A DNA stretch of 64,000 nucleotides from an uncultured Granulosicoccaceae bacterium (GTDB taxonomy: Bacteria; Pseudomonadota; Gammaproteobacteria; Granulosicoccales; Granulosicoccaceae), in the NCBI GenBank assembly GCA_937957915.1, contig CALGNZ010000036.1:62001-126000 (forward strand), read 5' to 3'. Made by a program: the position numbers and the translations under genes. The notes under the pieces were generated by a model. The model was not told the DNA's origin and did not search any database. It saw only the letters and a list, made by a program, of their open reading frames with translations. Of the stretch, positions 45,644-55,633 are shown piece by piece. Within the stretch, counting starts at the first letter, position 1, and every line of letters begins with the position of its first letter.

Positions 45644-45833
45644 GTCAGACACTACCAGTTAGTCCTGGATTATATTTATTCTAATTGGACTAGCGAATAT
45701 CCGTCGCTCTTAAAGAATTGCCACAAGCAACCCTTTCCGGGAAACGGGTTAGGAGTAGCAAGTGTACTCAGTTTATTCTGCAAATTGGTAGCGATGGCGC
45801 TTGTTTTACTGCGATGTAATTACCGCGTAATTT

Positions 45834-45862
45834 ACGAGAGGAACTTGCCTTGTTCCTCTCGT
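45834..45862 (-). terminator. Strong 11-bp hairpin downstream of amtB
   Basis: ACGAGAGGAAC (45834-45844), seven-base loop, GTTCCTCTCGT (45852-45862), perfectly paired. It is 35 bp after the amtB stop. No T run follows on the minus strand and only a short one on the plus strand, so it may act as an mRNA 3' end stabiliser or a weak terminator. Confidence 0.45.
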
Positions 45863-45896
45863 TTGTTACAGCTAACGCACTAGCGCTGTGCACATT

Positions 45897-47144
45897 TTAG
45901 CTATTGGTGAACTCAGGGTACGCTTCCATTCCGCATTCGGATAAATCGACTCCTTCATACTCTTCTTCCTCCGAGACTCTTAATCCCATAATGCCATCCA
46001 GAGCGACCCATACCATAAGGCTTGCGACAAACGTCCAAATGAATATCGTGCCTATTCCCAATAACTGAGTGGCAAAATTTGCGTCAGAATTTGTCAGAGG
46101 TACAGCCAGCAGGCCCCAGATGCCGACTACGCCATGCACGGAGATCGCTCCAACCGGATCGTCAACTCGGAGTCGATCGAGGATTACGATTGAAAATACA
46201 ACCAACGCACCGCCGGCAGCTCCAATGAGGGTTGCGATATGTGGCTCTGGTGTCAGTGGTTCGGCAGTGATGGCGACCAGCCCGGCAAGAGCGCCGTTCA
46301 GTGCCATTGTCAAATCTGCTTTACGGTAGAGCACCCTGGCAACGATCAGAGCTGCCATTACACCACCTGCAGCGGCCATATTTGTATTTACGAATATGTT
46401 CGCAACTGCGTTTGCATTTTCAACATCAGACAACTTTAGCTGCGAGCCACCGTTAAAGCCAAACCATCCCATCCAGAGAATGAAGGTACCCAGGGTTGCT
46501 AATGGCAGGTTTGCGCCGGGGATTGGTTTGACCTGGCCGTTCGGGCCATACTTGCCACGTCTGGCGCCAAGGATTAGTACCCCGGCCAGTGCGGCGCTCG
46601 CGCCGCACATATGAACAACGCCTGAGCCGGCGAAATCCTGAAATCCGGCTTCGTTGAGAAATCCGCCGCCCCATTTCCAAAACCCCTGGATAGGGTAGAT
46701 AAAAGCGGTGAAAACGACAGCAAAAAACAAAAATGCCCACAACTTCATGCGCTCTGCCACTGCACCAGACACGATAGACATGGCAGTGGCGACAAAAACG
46801 ACCTGAAAAAAGAAGTCTGACCGCGCGGCGTAGTAAGGGGCGTCATCACCGCCGGCGGTGACGGCGCTGACTTCATTCTCGGCGCCAAGCAAGAAAGAAA
46901 AGCCTGGCCAGTAGGCGCTTACTGCCTCACCCGGATACATAATGTTGTAGCCACATAGCAGGTACATAATGCAGGCTATGGCGAAAAGGGCGACGTTTTT
47001 AGTCAGTATTTCCGTGGTGTTTTTTGACCGGACCAGGCCAGCTTCAAGCATGGCAAAGCCAGCAGCCATCCACATCACCAGGGCCCCGGATATCAGAAAA
47101 TAAAAAGTATCTAACGCGTACGATAGTTCGACTAGTTGTTCCAT
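45897..47144 (-). CDS. amtB: Ammonium transporter AmtB
   Basis: A 415-residue Amt/Mep/Rh channel with 11 helices, conducting ammonium across the inner membrane. Signatures: the start LDTFYFLISGALVMWMAAG, AGSGVVHMCGASAALAG (first pore His), GFNGGSQL, and SVHGVVGIWGLLAVPL (second pore His). No cleaved signal peptide is evident. It lies 14 bp after glnK, and the PII protein is known to plug AmtB when nitrogen is sufficient. A sigma-54/NtrC promoter precedes the pair. Confidence 0.96.
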   Translation of the reverse strand: MEQLVELSYALDTFYFLISGALVMWMAAGFAMLEAGLVRSKNTTEILTKNVALFAIACIMYLLCGYNIMYPGEAVSAYWPGFSFLLGAENEVSAVTAGGDDAPYYAARSDFFFQVVFVATAMSIVSGAVAERMKLWAFLFFAVVFTAFIYPIQGFWKWGGGFLNEAGFQDFAGSGVVHMCGASAALAGVLILGARRGKYGPNGQVKPIPGANLPLATLGTFILWMGWFGFNGGSQLKLSDVENANAVANIFVNTNMAAAGGVMAALIVARVLYRKADLTMALNGALAGLVAITAEPLTPEPHIATLIGAAGGALVVFSIVILDRLRVDDPVGAISVHGVVGIWGLLAVPLTNSDANFATQLLGIGTIFIWTFVASLMVWVALDGIMGLRVSEEEEYEGVDLSECGMEAYPEFTNS

Positions 47145-47158
47145 GAGGGAGTCCTTGC

Positions 47159-47518
<360 letters not shown>

Positions 47519-47531
47519 TCATACTTGCATT

Positions 47532-47547
47532 AACAATATTGATGCCA
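47532..47547 (-). promoter_or_regulatory. Predicted sigma-54 promoter of glnK-amtB
   Basis: On the minus strand TGGCATCAATATTGTT, which fits the -24/-12 consensus TGGCAC-N5-TTGCW with the correct spacing and two mismatches. It ends 34 bp before the glnK ATG. Confidence 0.75.
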
Positions 47548-47608
47548 ATTGTAAAAACACATAAATAACAATAATTTATATAAATTAATCAACCTTACTG
47601 AACTCAAT

Positions 47609-47625
47609 TGCACTATCTTGGTGCG
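47609..47625 (-). promoter_or_regulatory. Predicted NtrC-binding site
   Basis: TGCACTATCTTGGTGCG (17 bp) fits the NtrC dyad TGCACC-N5-GGTGCA with two mismatches. It lies about 60-75 bp upstream of the sigma-54 element, a usual distance for an enhancer. It supports induction of glnK-amtB by nitrogen limitation. Confidence 0.75.
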
Positions 47626-47748
47626 TAAATGAGGGGATTGTGATCGATAGCGGTGCGAGCCAAATCGCAAAAACGGCAGCGGGATAACACTATGCTGAGT
47701 CCCGATAAGCCGATATCATCAGGCTGCATATTTCCGCAGGGTCGTGTA

Positions 47749-48012
47749 ATGAAAAAATCCGGTGTGCTCGACGAGCTCGTTGGCAAGTTGGGTCAGGTGC
47801 TTCCGGCAGGTGCAGTAGAGCTCAAGGAAGATTTCGAAAAAAATGCTCGTGCGGCGGTGCAGTCCACATTGGCGAAGATGGATCTGGTGACCAGAGAGGA
47901 GTTCGACATCCAGGCGGCGCTACTGCAGCGAACGCGAGAAAAGCTTGATCGGCTGGAAAAACTGCTTAACGAACAACAGGTAACTGACAACACTGATGCC
48001 GGGCACAGCTAG
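47749..48012 (+). CDS. ubiK: Ubiquinone biosynthesis accessory factor UbiK (YqiC/BMFP)
   Basis: An 87-residue protein with an amphipathic N-terminal half and a C-terminal coiled coil. LVTREEFDIQAALLQRTREKLDRLEKLL matches the YqiC/UbiK signature, and the family supports aerobic ubiquinone synthesis with UbiJ and binds lipid. ATG 47749 with AGGGT spaced 7 bp ahead is preferred. An in-frame start at 47653 would add an unconserved leader and run into the amtB regulatory region. It precedes comM, as in several gammaproteobacteria. Confidence 0.88.
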   Translation: MKKSGVLDELVGKLGQVLPAGAVELKEDFEKNARAAVQSTLAKMDLVTREEFDIQAALLQRTREKLDRLEKLLNEQQVTDNTDAGHS

Positions 48013-48094
48013 CCGGCCGGTTGTATTCGAATTAATTTGATGTAAGAGGTGCGGGCACCGACGCAATGCGCTCGGTAGATATCCGAAAAGCAGT

Positions 48095-49618
48095 TTGAAT
48101 TTATCAGTAGTAAATAGCTGCACATTAATCGGTGTGCAGGCGATCCCCGTCAGTGTAGAAACTCACCTTGCTGGTGGGTTGCCATCGTTGTCTATTGTTG
48201 GCATGCCGGAAACAGCAGTGCGAGAAAGCAAAGACCGTGTGCGCGCGGCTATTCTTAATTCCGGCTTTGACTTTCCGGCCAGGCGTATAACAGTCAATCT
48301 GGCACCAGCTGATTTACCAAAGCATGGTGGTCGATTCGACTTGCCCATTGCCCTTGGCGTGCTCGCTGCATCAGGGCAAATTAATCCGGACTGCCTGTCC
48401 GGCATCGAGTTTATTGGTGAGCTGGCTCTTGGCGGTGAGCTTCGAGCGGTGCCAGGCGCGCTGCCCAGTGCGATCGCGGCCCAGCAGCTTGATCATGCAT
48501 TAGTAGTCCCCTCAGCAAACCGGCAGGAAGCGGGGCTTGCCGAGAAGTGTCGAATACACGCGTATGCCAGTTTGCTGGCGCTTTGCAATGATCTGATCAG
48601 CACAGAGCCCCTCGACTGCGTTACGACCACCTGCGCGCAATTGAATTCTCATGAATCTGCGGTCCTCGATCTTGCGGATGTAAGAGGGCAGCACCAGGCC
48701 AGGCGAGCACTCGAGGTTGTGGCCGCAGGTGCGCACAATTTGTTGTTGGTCGGCCCGCCAGGGACAGGTAAGTCAATGCTTGCCAGTCGTCTGCCCGGCA
48801 TCCTCCCGCCCTTGTCACTGGAGCAGGCTCTGGAGACAGCATCGATTGCGTCAATCAGTCGAGGTGGTCTCGATATAACGAAATGGCGCCAGCGTCCTTA
48901 TCGAGCGCCACACCATACCGCTTCAGGGGTTGCTCTGGTGGGTGGTGGCAGTCAGCCAAAGCCGGGTGAAGTGTCACTTGCTCATAATGGAATACTGTTT
49001 CTTGATGAGTTGCCGGAGTTTCCTCGCCATGTTCTCGATGTGTTGCGTGAGCCATTGGAAAACGGTGAGATTACAATTTCCAGGGCAGGCAATCAGGCGG
49101 ATTTTCCAGCGCGCATCCAGATGGTTGCAGCGATGAATCCCTGTTTGTGTGGCTACTATGGAGATACCCGTGAGGCTTGTCGTTGCGCACCTGAGCAAAT
49201 TGCGCGGTATCAATCAAGAATCTCCGGGCCCTTGCTGGACAGAGTTGATGTACAAATTGCAGTGCAGCGCGTGGAGTATGCGCAGTTGCGCAGCGATGCC
49301 GCCCCGGGTGAATGCAGCGCTGATGTTCGCGAGAGAGTGATGCAGGCGAATCAAATCCAGCAGCAAAGAGCTGGCAAGTCAAATGCTCACCTCAGCGCAA
49401 AAGAAGTAGAGGAGTTTTGCGAGCTTGGCGAGGCACAACACGAGTGGATTGCACAGGCGCTGGATAAGTTAAATTTGTCTGCCCGCGCTATTCACCGCAC
49501 CCTGAAAGTGGCTCGCACTGTCGCGGATTTAGCGGGTGCCACAAACATAGGTGAAGCTCACTTGCGTGAAGCAATGAGTTACAGATCCACACTCAGGGAA
49601 CAGTATCGCCCACGTTGA
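48095..49618 (+). CDS. comM: YifB/ComM family Mg-chelatase-like AAA ATPase
   Basis: A 507-residue protein with an N-terminal Lon-protease-like fold domain, followed by an AAA+ module with Walker A LLLVGPPGTGKSMLASRLPG, Walker B ILFLDELPEF, and a C-terminal Mg-chelatase domain (LSARAIHRTLKVARTVADL). ComM promotes branch migration during natural transformation in Vibrio and Haemophilus. Full length, with all ATPase motifs. The start is TTG 48095 (reads NLSVVNSCTLIGVQA). Presence does not prove competence, since many non-competent bacteria keep it. Confidence 0.94.
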   Translation: MNLSVVNSCTLIGVQAIPVSVETHLAGGLPSLSIVGMPETAVRESKDRVRAAILNSGFDFPARRITVNLAPADLPKHGGRFDLPIALGVLAASGQINPDCLSGIEFIGELALGGELRAVPGALPSAIAAQQLDHALVVPSANRQEAGLAEKCRIHAYASLLALCNDLISTEPLDCVTTTCAQLNSHESAVLDLADVRGQHQARRALEVVAAGAHNLLLVGPPGTGKSMLASRLPGILPPLSLEQALETASIASISRGGLDITKWRQRPYRAPHHTASGVALVGGGSQPKPGEVSLAHNGILFLDELPEFPRHVLDVLREPLENGEITISRAGNQADFPARIQMVAAMNPCLCGYYGDTREACRCAPEQIARYQSRISGPLLDRVDVQIAVQRVEYAQLRSDAAPGECSADVRERVMQANQIQQQRAGKSNAHLSAKEVEEFCELGEAQHEWIAQALDKLNLSARAIHRTLKVARTVADLAGATNIGEAHLREAMSYRSTLREQYRPR

Positions 49619-49985
49619 TGGCTGTTCACGTGGCTCTTGATTGAAACTGGGATTCGTTTCGATCCATCGCTTTCTTTTGTCAGATGCTGCAGATCGAGGT
49701 TGCCAGGTTTCCGTGCCTTTGACCAACGGCGCTGCGCAATTATCTACTTAGCGCGAGGGATTTCTGCCATGATTTGCAGGTCAGATGTAAATCATAGATG
49801 CGCCTATCGAACTCACGCATCCTGCGCCTGCGGGTGTGTTGTGATGGTAAGGCTTCTAGCGGGTGGATGTGGGCGCAGAGTCAACTCGTCACGGTGGACT
49901 ACTACAATGCGGCGCTTACAATAAAATCGCCAGGCGTCCCAAGTGCTATAACGCCAGCGTAATCCTAAAACTACCGGAATAAACA
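49619..49985 (+). other. Intergenic region between comM and folD
   Basis: 367 bp without a supported gene. Short frames here have no recognisable product and no ribosome site. The end nearest folD should hold its promoter (AT-rich ACAATAAAATCG near 49918-49929). Nothing else identified. Confidence 0.5.
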
Positions 49986-50864
49986 ATGGATAAGATCATT
50001 GACGGCAAAGCCTTTGCCGAGAAATTGCGCGGAGAGGTTGCCCGCAAAGTGGCGGCGATTAAGGCTAGCGACAATATTGTCCCGGGTTTAGCTGTGGTGC
50101 TGGTGGGTGAAGACCCTGCCAGTCAGGTATATGTGCGCAACAAAGGCAAGCAGACGGTAGAAGTGGGAATGCAGAGCTTTGAGCACAAGTTACCGGACAC
50201 CACCAGTCAGGACGACCTGATGGCGCTCATCGATCAATTGAATGGCGACGACAAAGTGCACGGCATCCTGGTGCAGCTGCCCTTGCCTGCACAAATAGAT
50301 GAAAAGGCCGTGATTAATCGAATAAATCCACAAAAAGATGTTGATGGATTTCATCTCGACAACGTCGGGCGCCTGGCCATCGGTGATCCGGGAATCGTGC
50401 CCTGTACGCCGTTGGGGTGTCTGATGATGGTCAAAGATCAATTAGGAGATCTGTCCGGACTGCATGCGGTTGTGGTTGGCCGTTCCAATATTGTTGGTAA
50501 GCCGGTTGCATCGTTGCTGCTTGCTGAAAACTGCACGGTCGAGATCACGCACTCACGTACGCGTAATCTTCAGGAAGAGTGTAAACGGGCAGATATATTG
50601 GTCGCTGCGGTCGGTCGGCCGGAAATGATCAAGGGAGACTGGATCAAGCCTGGCGCTACTGTGATTGATGTTGGCATAAACCGGATTGAAGCCGAGGGTG
50701 GTAAAACCCGGCTGGTTGGGGATGTCGAGTTTTCTTCAGCCGAGGCCGTGGCCGGTAAAATCACACCAGTGCCTGGTGGCGTTGGCCCGATGACTATTGC
50801 ATGCCTGTTGCACAACACGTTGCAGCAAGCCTGCACCATTAACGGAATTGCGGTGCCTGGCTAA
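49986..50864 (+). CDS. folD: Bifunctional methylenetetrahydrofolate dehydrogenase/cyclohydrolase
   Basis: Interconverts 5,10-methylene-, methenyl- and 10-formyl-tetrahydrofolate. In 292 residues: [21 protein letters not shown] with catalytic Tyr and Lys, [19 protein letters not shown], the NADP-binding [17 protein letters not shown], and the C-terminal [22 protein letters not shown] 49986. Convergent with the lpxL-like gene across a hairpin. Confidence 0.98.
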   Translation: MDKIIDGKAFAEKLRGEVARKVAAIKASDNIVPGLAVVLVGEDPASQVYVRNKGKQTVEVGMQSFEHKLPDTTSQDDLMALIDQLNGDDKVHGILVQLPLPAQIDEKAVINRINPQKDVDGFHLDNVGRLAIGDPGIVPCTPLGCLMMVKDQLGDLSGLHAVVVGRSNIVGKPVASLLLAENCTVEITHSRTRNLQEECKRADILVAAVGRPEMIKGDWIKPGATVIDVGINRIEAEGGKTRLVGDVEFSSAEAVAGKITPVPGGVGPMTIACLLHNTLQQACTINGIAVPG

Positions 50865-50882
50865 TAAGAGCGGGCCAGCGCG

Positions 50883-51770
50883 CTACTGGTAGCGCTTCTC
50901 GCTACCAGGCGGTGTTTTTTTAAATCGCTTGTAGTTCCACATGTATTGATCTGGTGCAACAGCAATACATTGTTCAACATGATGGTTTAATGCGCTGGCA
51001 GCAGTCAGAGGATTAGTGCTGACAAGCGCCTCGTCTGATGGAAAAAAATGCAGGTGATAGCCGGCGTTGTCCTGCTGTCGTTGCATTGCCGCGAACACAA
51101 TCGGAGCTCCGGTTTTTTGCGCTAAATTGGAAACAAAGGTCATCGTATATGCGGGGTGACCGAAAAATGGTGCAAACACGCCGTGCTCGTCGGCTGGTTC
51201 CTGATCTGGAAGTATTCCAATCACCTCTCCTCGCTTCAATGCACGAACCAGGGCGCTGAGACCGCGACGGGTAATCGGGTAGCATTTACCGCCAAACCTT
51301 TCTCTTGCATTAATTATTAAGCTGTCGAAGGTGGATTTTCTACCAGGTCGATAGAGGAAGTGCATTGGTCGGTCGGCGGTGAACTTGAGGCCAATAAGTT
51401 CCCAGGCTCCGGTGTGTGGTGCTGCGATGATCACGCCTTTGTTTTGCGACAAAGCCCTGGTCAGGTGTTCAGTTCCGCTCTGGCTGCACACCAGAGAGGT
51501 GACTTTGTTTTTATCCCAACACCAGAATGGCCCGAGTTCTGTGAGATTTTTTCCGGTTTCGGCCAAATTATTTCTAAGCAACTGGCGGCGTTCCTGATCG
51601 TCCATGTCCGGGTAACACAGCGCCAGGTTATGCTCGATGGTTCTGCTGTGACGATTAGGCAGCAGATAGCACAGGTGGCCGACAACGGCACCCAGCTTCA
51701 GATTCGCACGAAGTGGCAACAGTGAGAGCAGATACAGCAGTGCTTTGGCGATTTTTGGGCTGGTGGTCAA
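50883..51770 (-). CDS. LpxL/HtrB-type lipid A (lysophospholipid) acyltransferase
   Basis: A 295-residue inner-membrane enzyme that adds a secondary acyl chain to lipid A. One N-terminal hydrophobic segment, the catalytic APHTGAWELIGL (His-x4-Glu), and the later GEVIGILPDQEP and YMWNYKRFK are typical of the LpxL/LpxM family. Whether it transfers laurate or myristate cannot be told. Start ATG 51770. The stop falls inside the folD terminator stem. Confidence 0.92.
   Translation of the reverse strand: MTTSPKIAKALLYLLSLLPLRANLKLGAVVGHLCYLLPNRHSRTIEHNLALCYPDMDDQERRQLLRNNLAETGKNLTELGPFWCWDKNKVTSLVCSQSGTEHLTRALSQNKGVIIAAPHTGAWELIGLKFTADRPMHFLYRPGRKSTFDSLIINARERFGGKCYPITRRGLSALVRALKRGEVIGILPDQEPADEHGVFAPFFGHPAYTMTFVSNLAQKTGAPIVFAAMQRQQDNAGYHLHFFPSDEALVSTNPLTAASALNHHVEQCIAVAPDQYMWNYKRFKKTPPGSEKRYQ
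50886..50921 (+). terminator. Probable terminator of folD
   Basis: CTGGTAGCG (50886-50894), five-base loop, CGCTACCAG (50900-50908), then five bases and seven T (50915-50921). It begins 21 bp after the folD stop and overlaps the 3' end of the convergent acyltransferase gene. The gap between stem and T run lowers confidence. Confidence 0.6.
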
Positions 51771-52175
51771 TTGCTTTGGTGGAGGGTAAATCGGTATTGT
51801 CAGGAAAGCGGGGAAATCAGATAGTTACAATCGGGAATAAGTCCGGGGGGTACAGGTCTGGCCATCACTGAGCTGCAGGTGAGAAAGTTTCTGGCTGAGT
51901 GGTCAGGACAGGACATCCTGTTTTCGGAGGTTGAACGATTGAAGGTTATTGCCATTCGTCTCTGAGTGTCCATGATTTCGCAACTGCCCCCCCCCGGTTG
52001 AGCCATTCAGATAAGTAACAGAGGGATTTTTGCCTGGTCGATGTCTGATATATTTGCAGGAATTTTTAACGATCAGGCGTTTTTGCGGGAGCACGCCATG
52101 TATGGCGGAGCAGGATTGGCAGTGCATTTAACAACAGAGCATTTGATGGCTCAGGCATTCGGTGAATAGTATCTG
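51771..52175 (+). other. 405-bp region upstream of dtd with a C9 tract and a 42-codon ORF
   Basis: No recognised gene. It contains a run of nine C (51987-51995), a palindrome CGCCAT-GT-ATGGCG (52093-52106), and a 42-codon frame (52041-52169) just before dtd. Overlapping short minus-strand frames of 68 and 74 codons have no ribosome site or known motif. Confidence 0.45.
52041..52169 (+). CDS. Possible 42-residue protein upstream of dtd
   Basis: The frame begins at ATG 52041 and reads MSDIFAGIFNDQAFLREHAM, then a Gly/Ala/Leu stretch, ending FGE with TAG at 52169, 6 bp before the dtd start. It is acidic with an amphipathic look. No family is recognised and the ribosome site (GAGGGA) is about 16 bp away, too far. 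Coding status uncertain. Confidence 0.25.
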   Translation: MSDIFAGIFNDQAFLREHAMYGGAGLAVHLTTEHLMAQAFGE

Positions 52176-52619
52176 ATGATTGCATTGCTTCAGCGCGTGG
52201 CGCATTCCAGTGTGTCGGTTGATAATAGTGAAATTGCAGCGACGGGTGCAGGTCTGTTGGTGCTGTTGGCTGTTGAGCCAAACGATACTGAAAAGACCTG
52301 TGCATCCATGGTTAGAAAAATCAGTCGTTATCGGATTTTTTCAGATCAGCAGGGGAAAATGAATCTCAGTCTGCTGGATACCAATGGTGAATTGATGCTG
52401 GTGCCGCAATTTACTCTTGCAGCAGATACTGGCCGCGGTTTGCGCCCCAGTTTTACCTCTGCTGCAGATCCTGCAGAAGGGGCCCGTCTTTTTGATATAG
52501 TAGTTGCACGCGCCGGAGAGTTAGGTTGTGTGGTTGGCACGGGGCAGTTTGGTGCCAATATGCAGGTGTCACTGACCAATGACGGGCCTGTAACCTTTCT
52601 GTTGCGGGAATCCGCCTGA
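52176..52619 (+). CDS. dtd: D-aminoacyl-tRNA deacylase
   Basis: Removes D-amino acids and glycine mischarged on tRNA. In 147 residues it has the N-terminal MIALLQRVAHSSVSV, the active-site strand LVPQFTLAADT, and the C-terminal LTNDGPVTFLL with the cross-subunit Gly-cisPro. In the first motif Pro replaces the Ser of E. coli (SQFTL), while the Thr is retained. This appears in other homologues and I do not treat it as inactivating. ATG 52176. 219 bp before hisB. Confidence 0.95.
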   Translation: MIALLQRVAHSSVSVDNSEIAATGAGLLVLLAVEPNDTEKTCASMVRKISRYRIFSDQQGKMNLSLLDTNGELMLVPQFTLAADTGRGLRPSFTSAADPAEGARLFDIVVARAGELGCVVGTGQFGANMQVSLTNDGPVTFLLRESA

Positions 52620-52838
52620 TGGCCAGCAAAGAATGTACGGTTGGCCCGTGAGTGTTGTCTCTGTGTATTACGCCATTAACACTTTGAATGCCTGAGTTCT
52701 GGCAGTTGCTGCATCGGGCGAACAATTGCCTTCGTAAATTTATGAAAACGCTCGACGGCGTCAGATTCCAGCCAAAGTGGGCTGTGCAACAAACTCCACA
52801 GACAGAATTCATCGCTTCAGACTATCCGGTAAACCTTC

Positions 52839-53432
52839 ATGAGTAATCGACGCTCGCGAGTTACTCGCGACACATCAGAAACACAAATTATCGTAGAGCT
52901 TGATCTCGACGGTTCCGGCACGCGTCATTTCGACACCGGTGTGCCATTCCTTGAGCACATGCTCGATCAGGTTGTGCGTCACGGTATGCTGGATCTTAAA
53001 GTTACCTGCAATGGCGATACACACATAGATGACCACCACAGTGTGGAGGACATTGGCATTGCACTGGGTCAGGCATTTAACGAGGCGCTCGGTGATAAGT
53101 CAGGTATCTATCGATACGGCCATGCCTATGTGCCGCTTGACGAGGCTTTGTCACGAGTAGTTATCGATTTTTCCGGTCGTCCGGGTCTCTACTATGACTG
53201 CGAGTTTAAACGCGACCGAGTCGGCAGCTTTGACGTTGATTTGCCTTATGAGTTCTTTCACGGCTTTGTCAATCACGCGAGAGCGACTCTGCATATCGAT
53301 AACTTGAAAGGTGATAACGATCACCACAAAATAGAAACGATTTACAAGGCGTTTGGGCGGGCACTGCGTGCGGCTATAGCCACCGACGAACAATTACAAG
53401 GTAAGCCGGCGTCAACAAAGGGCGTGTTGTAG
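52839..53432 (+). CDS. hisB: Imidazoleglycerol-phosphate dehydratase
   Basis: Sixth step of histidine synthesis, metal-dependent dehydration of imidazole glycerol phosphate. The 197-residue monofunctional form has [13 protein letters not shown]-like (here [13 protein letters not shown]), [15 protein letters not shown], and [14 protein letters not shown] with metal-binding His. No fused phosphatase. First gene of hisBHAFIE, 4 bp before hisH. hisG, hisD and hisC are not in the window. Confidence 0.98.
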   Translation: MSNRRSRVTRDTSETQIIVELDLDGSGTRHFDTGVPFLEHMLDQVVRHGMLDLKVTCNGDTHIDDHHSVEDIGIALGQAFNEALGDKSGIYRYGHAYVPLDEALSRVVIDFSGRPGLYYDCEFKRDRVGSFDVDLPYEFFHGFVNHARATLHIDNLKGDNDHHKIETIYKAFGRALRAAIATDEQLQGKPASTKGVL

Positions 53433-53436
53433 AAAC

Positions 53437-54072
53437 ATGACTAAAACAATAGCGGTCGTCGACTATGGAATGGGAAATCTTCATTCTGTGGCGCGAGCGG
53501 TCTCTCAGGTTGCGCCTCAAAATAACACCATTATCACGTCGACTGCGGCTGATATTGCCGCCGCAGACAGGGTTGTGTTCCCGGGGCAAGGTGCTGCACG
53601 CCAGTGTGTGCAAGGGGTAAAGGATCATCATCTGCAAGAGGTTCTGATCGACGCCTTTAACAATAAGCCGTTTTTAGGTATCTGCATGGGTTTACAGATA
53701 TTGTTTGACCATAGCGATGAAAACAACGGCGTAGATTGTCTTGGGTTAATAGCGGGAGGGGTTAATGGCTTTCAGCGTTCAGCGCTCGAGCCTGATAAAA
53801 AAGTACCCCATATGGGCTGGAACGAAGTGCAACAGTCGGGTTCACATCCGCTGTGGCAGGGTATAGATGATGGCGCGCGCTTTTACTTTGTCCATAGTTA
53901 CTTCGTGGCGCCCACTGATGCCAGCTGGACTGCAGCTACAACCGATTATTTGGGTTCATTTACCAGTGCCGTTGCTCGCGACAACGTGTTTGCAACTCAG
54001 TTTCATCCTGAGAAAAGCGCGACCGACGGGTTGCAACTATTAAAGAATTTTTCTGAATGGAAAGTGAACTGA
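53437..54072 (+). CDS. hisH: Imidazole glycerol phosphate synthase, glutaminase subunit
   Basis: Class I glutamine amidotransferase that feeds ammonia to HisF. VVDYGMGNLHSVARAV at the N terminus, nucleophile Cys in FLGICMGLQILFD, and the His-Glu of the triad in FATQFHPEKSATDG. 211 residues, normal. Its TGA overlaps the hisA ATG (TGATG at 54070-54074). Confidence 0.98.
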   Translation: MTKTIAVVDYGMGNLHSVARAVSQVAPQNNTIITSTAADIAAADRVVFPGQGAARQCVQGVKDHHLQEVLIDAFNNKPFLGICMGLQILFDHSDENNGVDCLGLIAGGVNGFQRSALEPDKKVPHMGWNEVQQSGSHPLWQGIDDGARFYFVHSYFVAPTDASWTAATTDYLGSFTSAVARDNVFATQFHPEKSATDGLQLLKNFSEWKVN

Positions 54073-54854
54073 TGCCTTCGCCTGTGAAAATTGTTCCCGC
54101 TATAGATCTGAAAGAGGGCAAGTGCGTGCGCCTCAAACAGGGACGCATGGAAGATGACACGATCTTTTCTGACGACGTAGTAGCGACAGCTACCCGATGG
54201 GTAGACGCTGGTACAGACAGACTGCACATGGTTGATCTTGATGGTGCGTTTGCCGGTGTTCCGGTCAACGCCGGTGCTGTTGCCGAAGTCTGTAAAGCAC
54301 ACCCCGCACTTGAGGTGCAAATAGGGGGTGGTATTCGCAACGATGCTATTGCAGCGAGTTATTTTGAGGCGGGTGTACAGTTCGTTATTATCGGCACGCA
54401 GGCCGTTGTGGAGCCTGAATTTGTAAAAAGATTGTGCCGCGACTGGCCAGGTCGGGTCATGGTTGGACTCGATGCGCGCAATGGTCAGGTCGCCGTTAAT
54501 GGATGGGCAGAAGAGAGTGGTGTCGACGCTACCGAGTTGGCGAAGTCCTTTGAAGGCTACGGTGTCAGTGGCATCGTCTATACCGACATCAGTCGTGATG
54601 GCATGATGCAGGGGTTCAACGACGTTGCAACGGCCGCGCTTGCACAGTCGGTTTCCATTCCGGTTTTCGCCTCCGGTGGCGTTAGTAACTACGACGACAT
54701 CGACAGGCTCTGTGCTATCGCGATGCACGGGGTAGCAGGCGCGATTGTGGGTCGGGCACTCTACGAGGGTAAAATCAGTCTGGCCGAGGCGAATCAACGA
54801 GTCGATGGAAAAATAAAACAGGCCGACGCCGGCTCAGTGAAAGGCAGTAGCTGA
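54072..54854 (+). CDS. hisA: ProFAR isomerase
   Basis: TIM-barrel enzyme of histidine synthesis. [17 protein letters not shown] with the N-terminal catalytic Asp, [12 protein letters not shown], and [13 protein letters not shown] with the second catalytic Asp. I chose ATG 54072, which shares TGATG with the hisH stop; ATG 54057 is in frame but would overlap hisH by 16 bp. 260 residues. Two bases separate it from hisF. Confidence 0.98.
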   Translation: MPSPVKIVPAIDLKEGKCVRLKQGRMEDDTIFSDDVVATATRWVDAGTDRLHMVDLDGAFAGVPVNAGAVAEVCKAHPALEVQIGGGIRNDAIAASYFEAGVQFVIIGTQAVVEPEFVKRLCRDWPGRVMVGLDARNGQVAVNGWAEESGVDATELAKSFEGYGVSGIVYTDISRDGMMQGFNDVATAALAQSVSIPVFASGGVSNYDDIDRLCAIAMHGVAGAIVGRALYEGKISLAEANQRVDGKIKQADAGSVKGSS

Positions 54855-54856
54855 TC

Positions 54857-55633
54857 ATGGGATTGGCCAAACGAGTAATTCCGTGTCTGGATGTCGATGC
54901 AGGGCGCGTGGTTAAAGGCGTCAACTTTGTCGACATAGTTGATGCGGGTGATCCGGTAACAGCAGCGAAGCGCTACTTTGATGCCGGCGCTGATGAGTTG
55001 GCATTTCTCGACATCACTGCCAGCAAAGACAATCGCAACACCATTCTGGACGTTGTAGAGAAAGTCGCCTCAGAAGTGTTTATTCCATTGACTGTCGGTG
55101 GGGGAATCCGCCAGGTGGCCGATATCAGGCGTCTGTTGAATGCGGGTGCCGACAAAGTCAGCATCAATACCGCAGCTGTGCATAACCCGGCACTGGTACG
55201 CGAGGCATCAGAGCATGTCGGCAGTCAGTGTATTGTGGTGGCAATTGATGCGAAGAGTGTCGCTGTGCCTGGCACCGAAGCGCCGCGCTTTGAAATATTT
55301 ACCCATGGCGGGCGCGAGGCAACCGGAATCGATGCGGTAGAGTGGTCGGTAAAAATGGCAGAACTTGGGGCCGGTGAGCTATTGGTGACCAGTATGGATC
55401 GAGATGGCACCAAGGCTGGTTTCAATCTGCCGTTAACCCGCGCCATCAGTGATGCGGTAGACGTGCCGGTAATAGCCTCTGGTGGTGTTGGCAACCTGCA
55501 GCACCTTTGTGACGGTGTGTTGGCCGGCGGAGCCGATGCAGTGCTGGCAGCCAGCATTTTTCACTTTGGCGAATATACCATTGAGGAAGCCAAGCTTATG
55601 ATGAGAGACGCTGGCATTGAGGTACGTCTGTGA
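54857..55633 (+). CDS. hisF: Imidazole glycerol phosphate synthase, cyclase subunit
   Basis: TIM-barrel cyclase partner of His[20 protein letters not shown] with catalytic Asp, [20 protein letters not shown], and [16 protein letters not shown] with the second catalytic Asp. 258 residues. Its stop overlaps the hisI GTG start by 4 bp. Confidence 0.98.
   Translation: MGLAKRVIPCLDVDAGRVVKGVNFVDIVDAGDPVTAAKRYFDAGADELAFLDITASKDNRNTILDVVEKVASEVFIPLTVGGGIRQVADIRRLLNAGADKVSINTAAVHNPALVREASEHVGSQCIVVAIDAKSVAVPGTEAPRFEIFTHGGREATGIDAVEWSVKMAELGAGELLVTSMDRDGTKAGFNLPLTRAISDAVDVPVIASGGVGNLQHLCDGVLAGGADAVLAASIFHFGEYTIEEAKLMMRDAGIEVRL

Noticed and set aside
52390-52430. Pro in place of the Dtd active-site Ser (VPQFTL)
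   Set aside because: I recall the same variant in other Dtd homologues, so not evidence of inactivity.
54003-54797. 264-codon minus-strand frame antisense to hisA
   Set aside because: Antisense shadow of a well-identified gene; no start signal.
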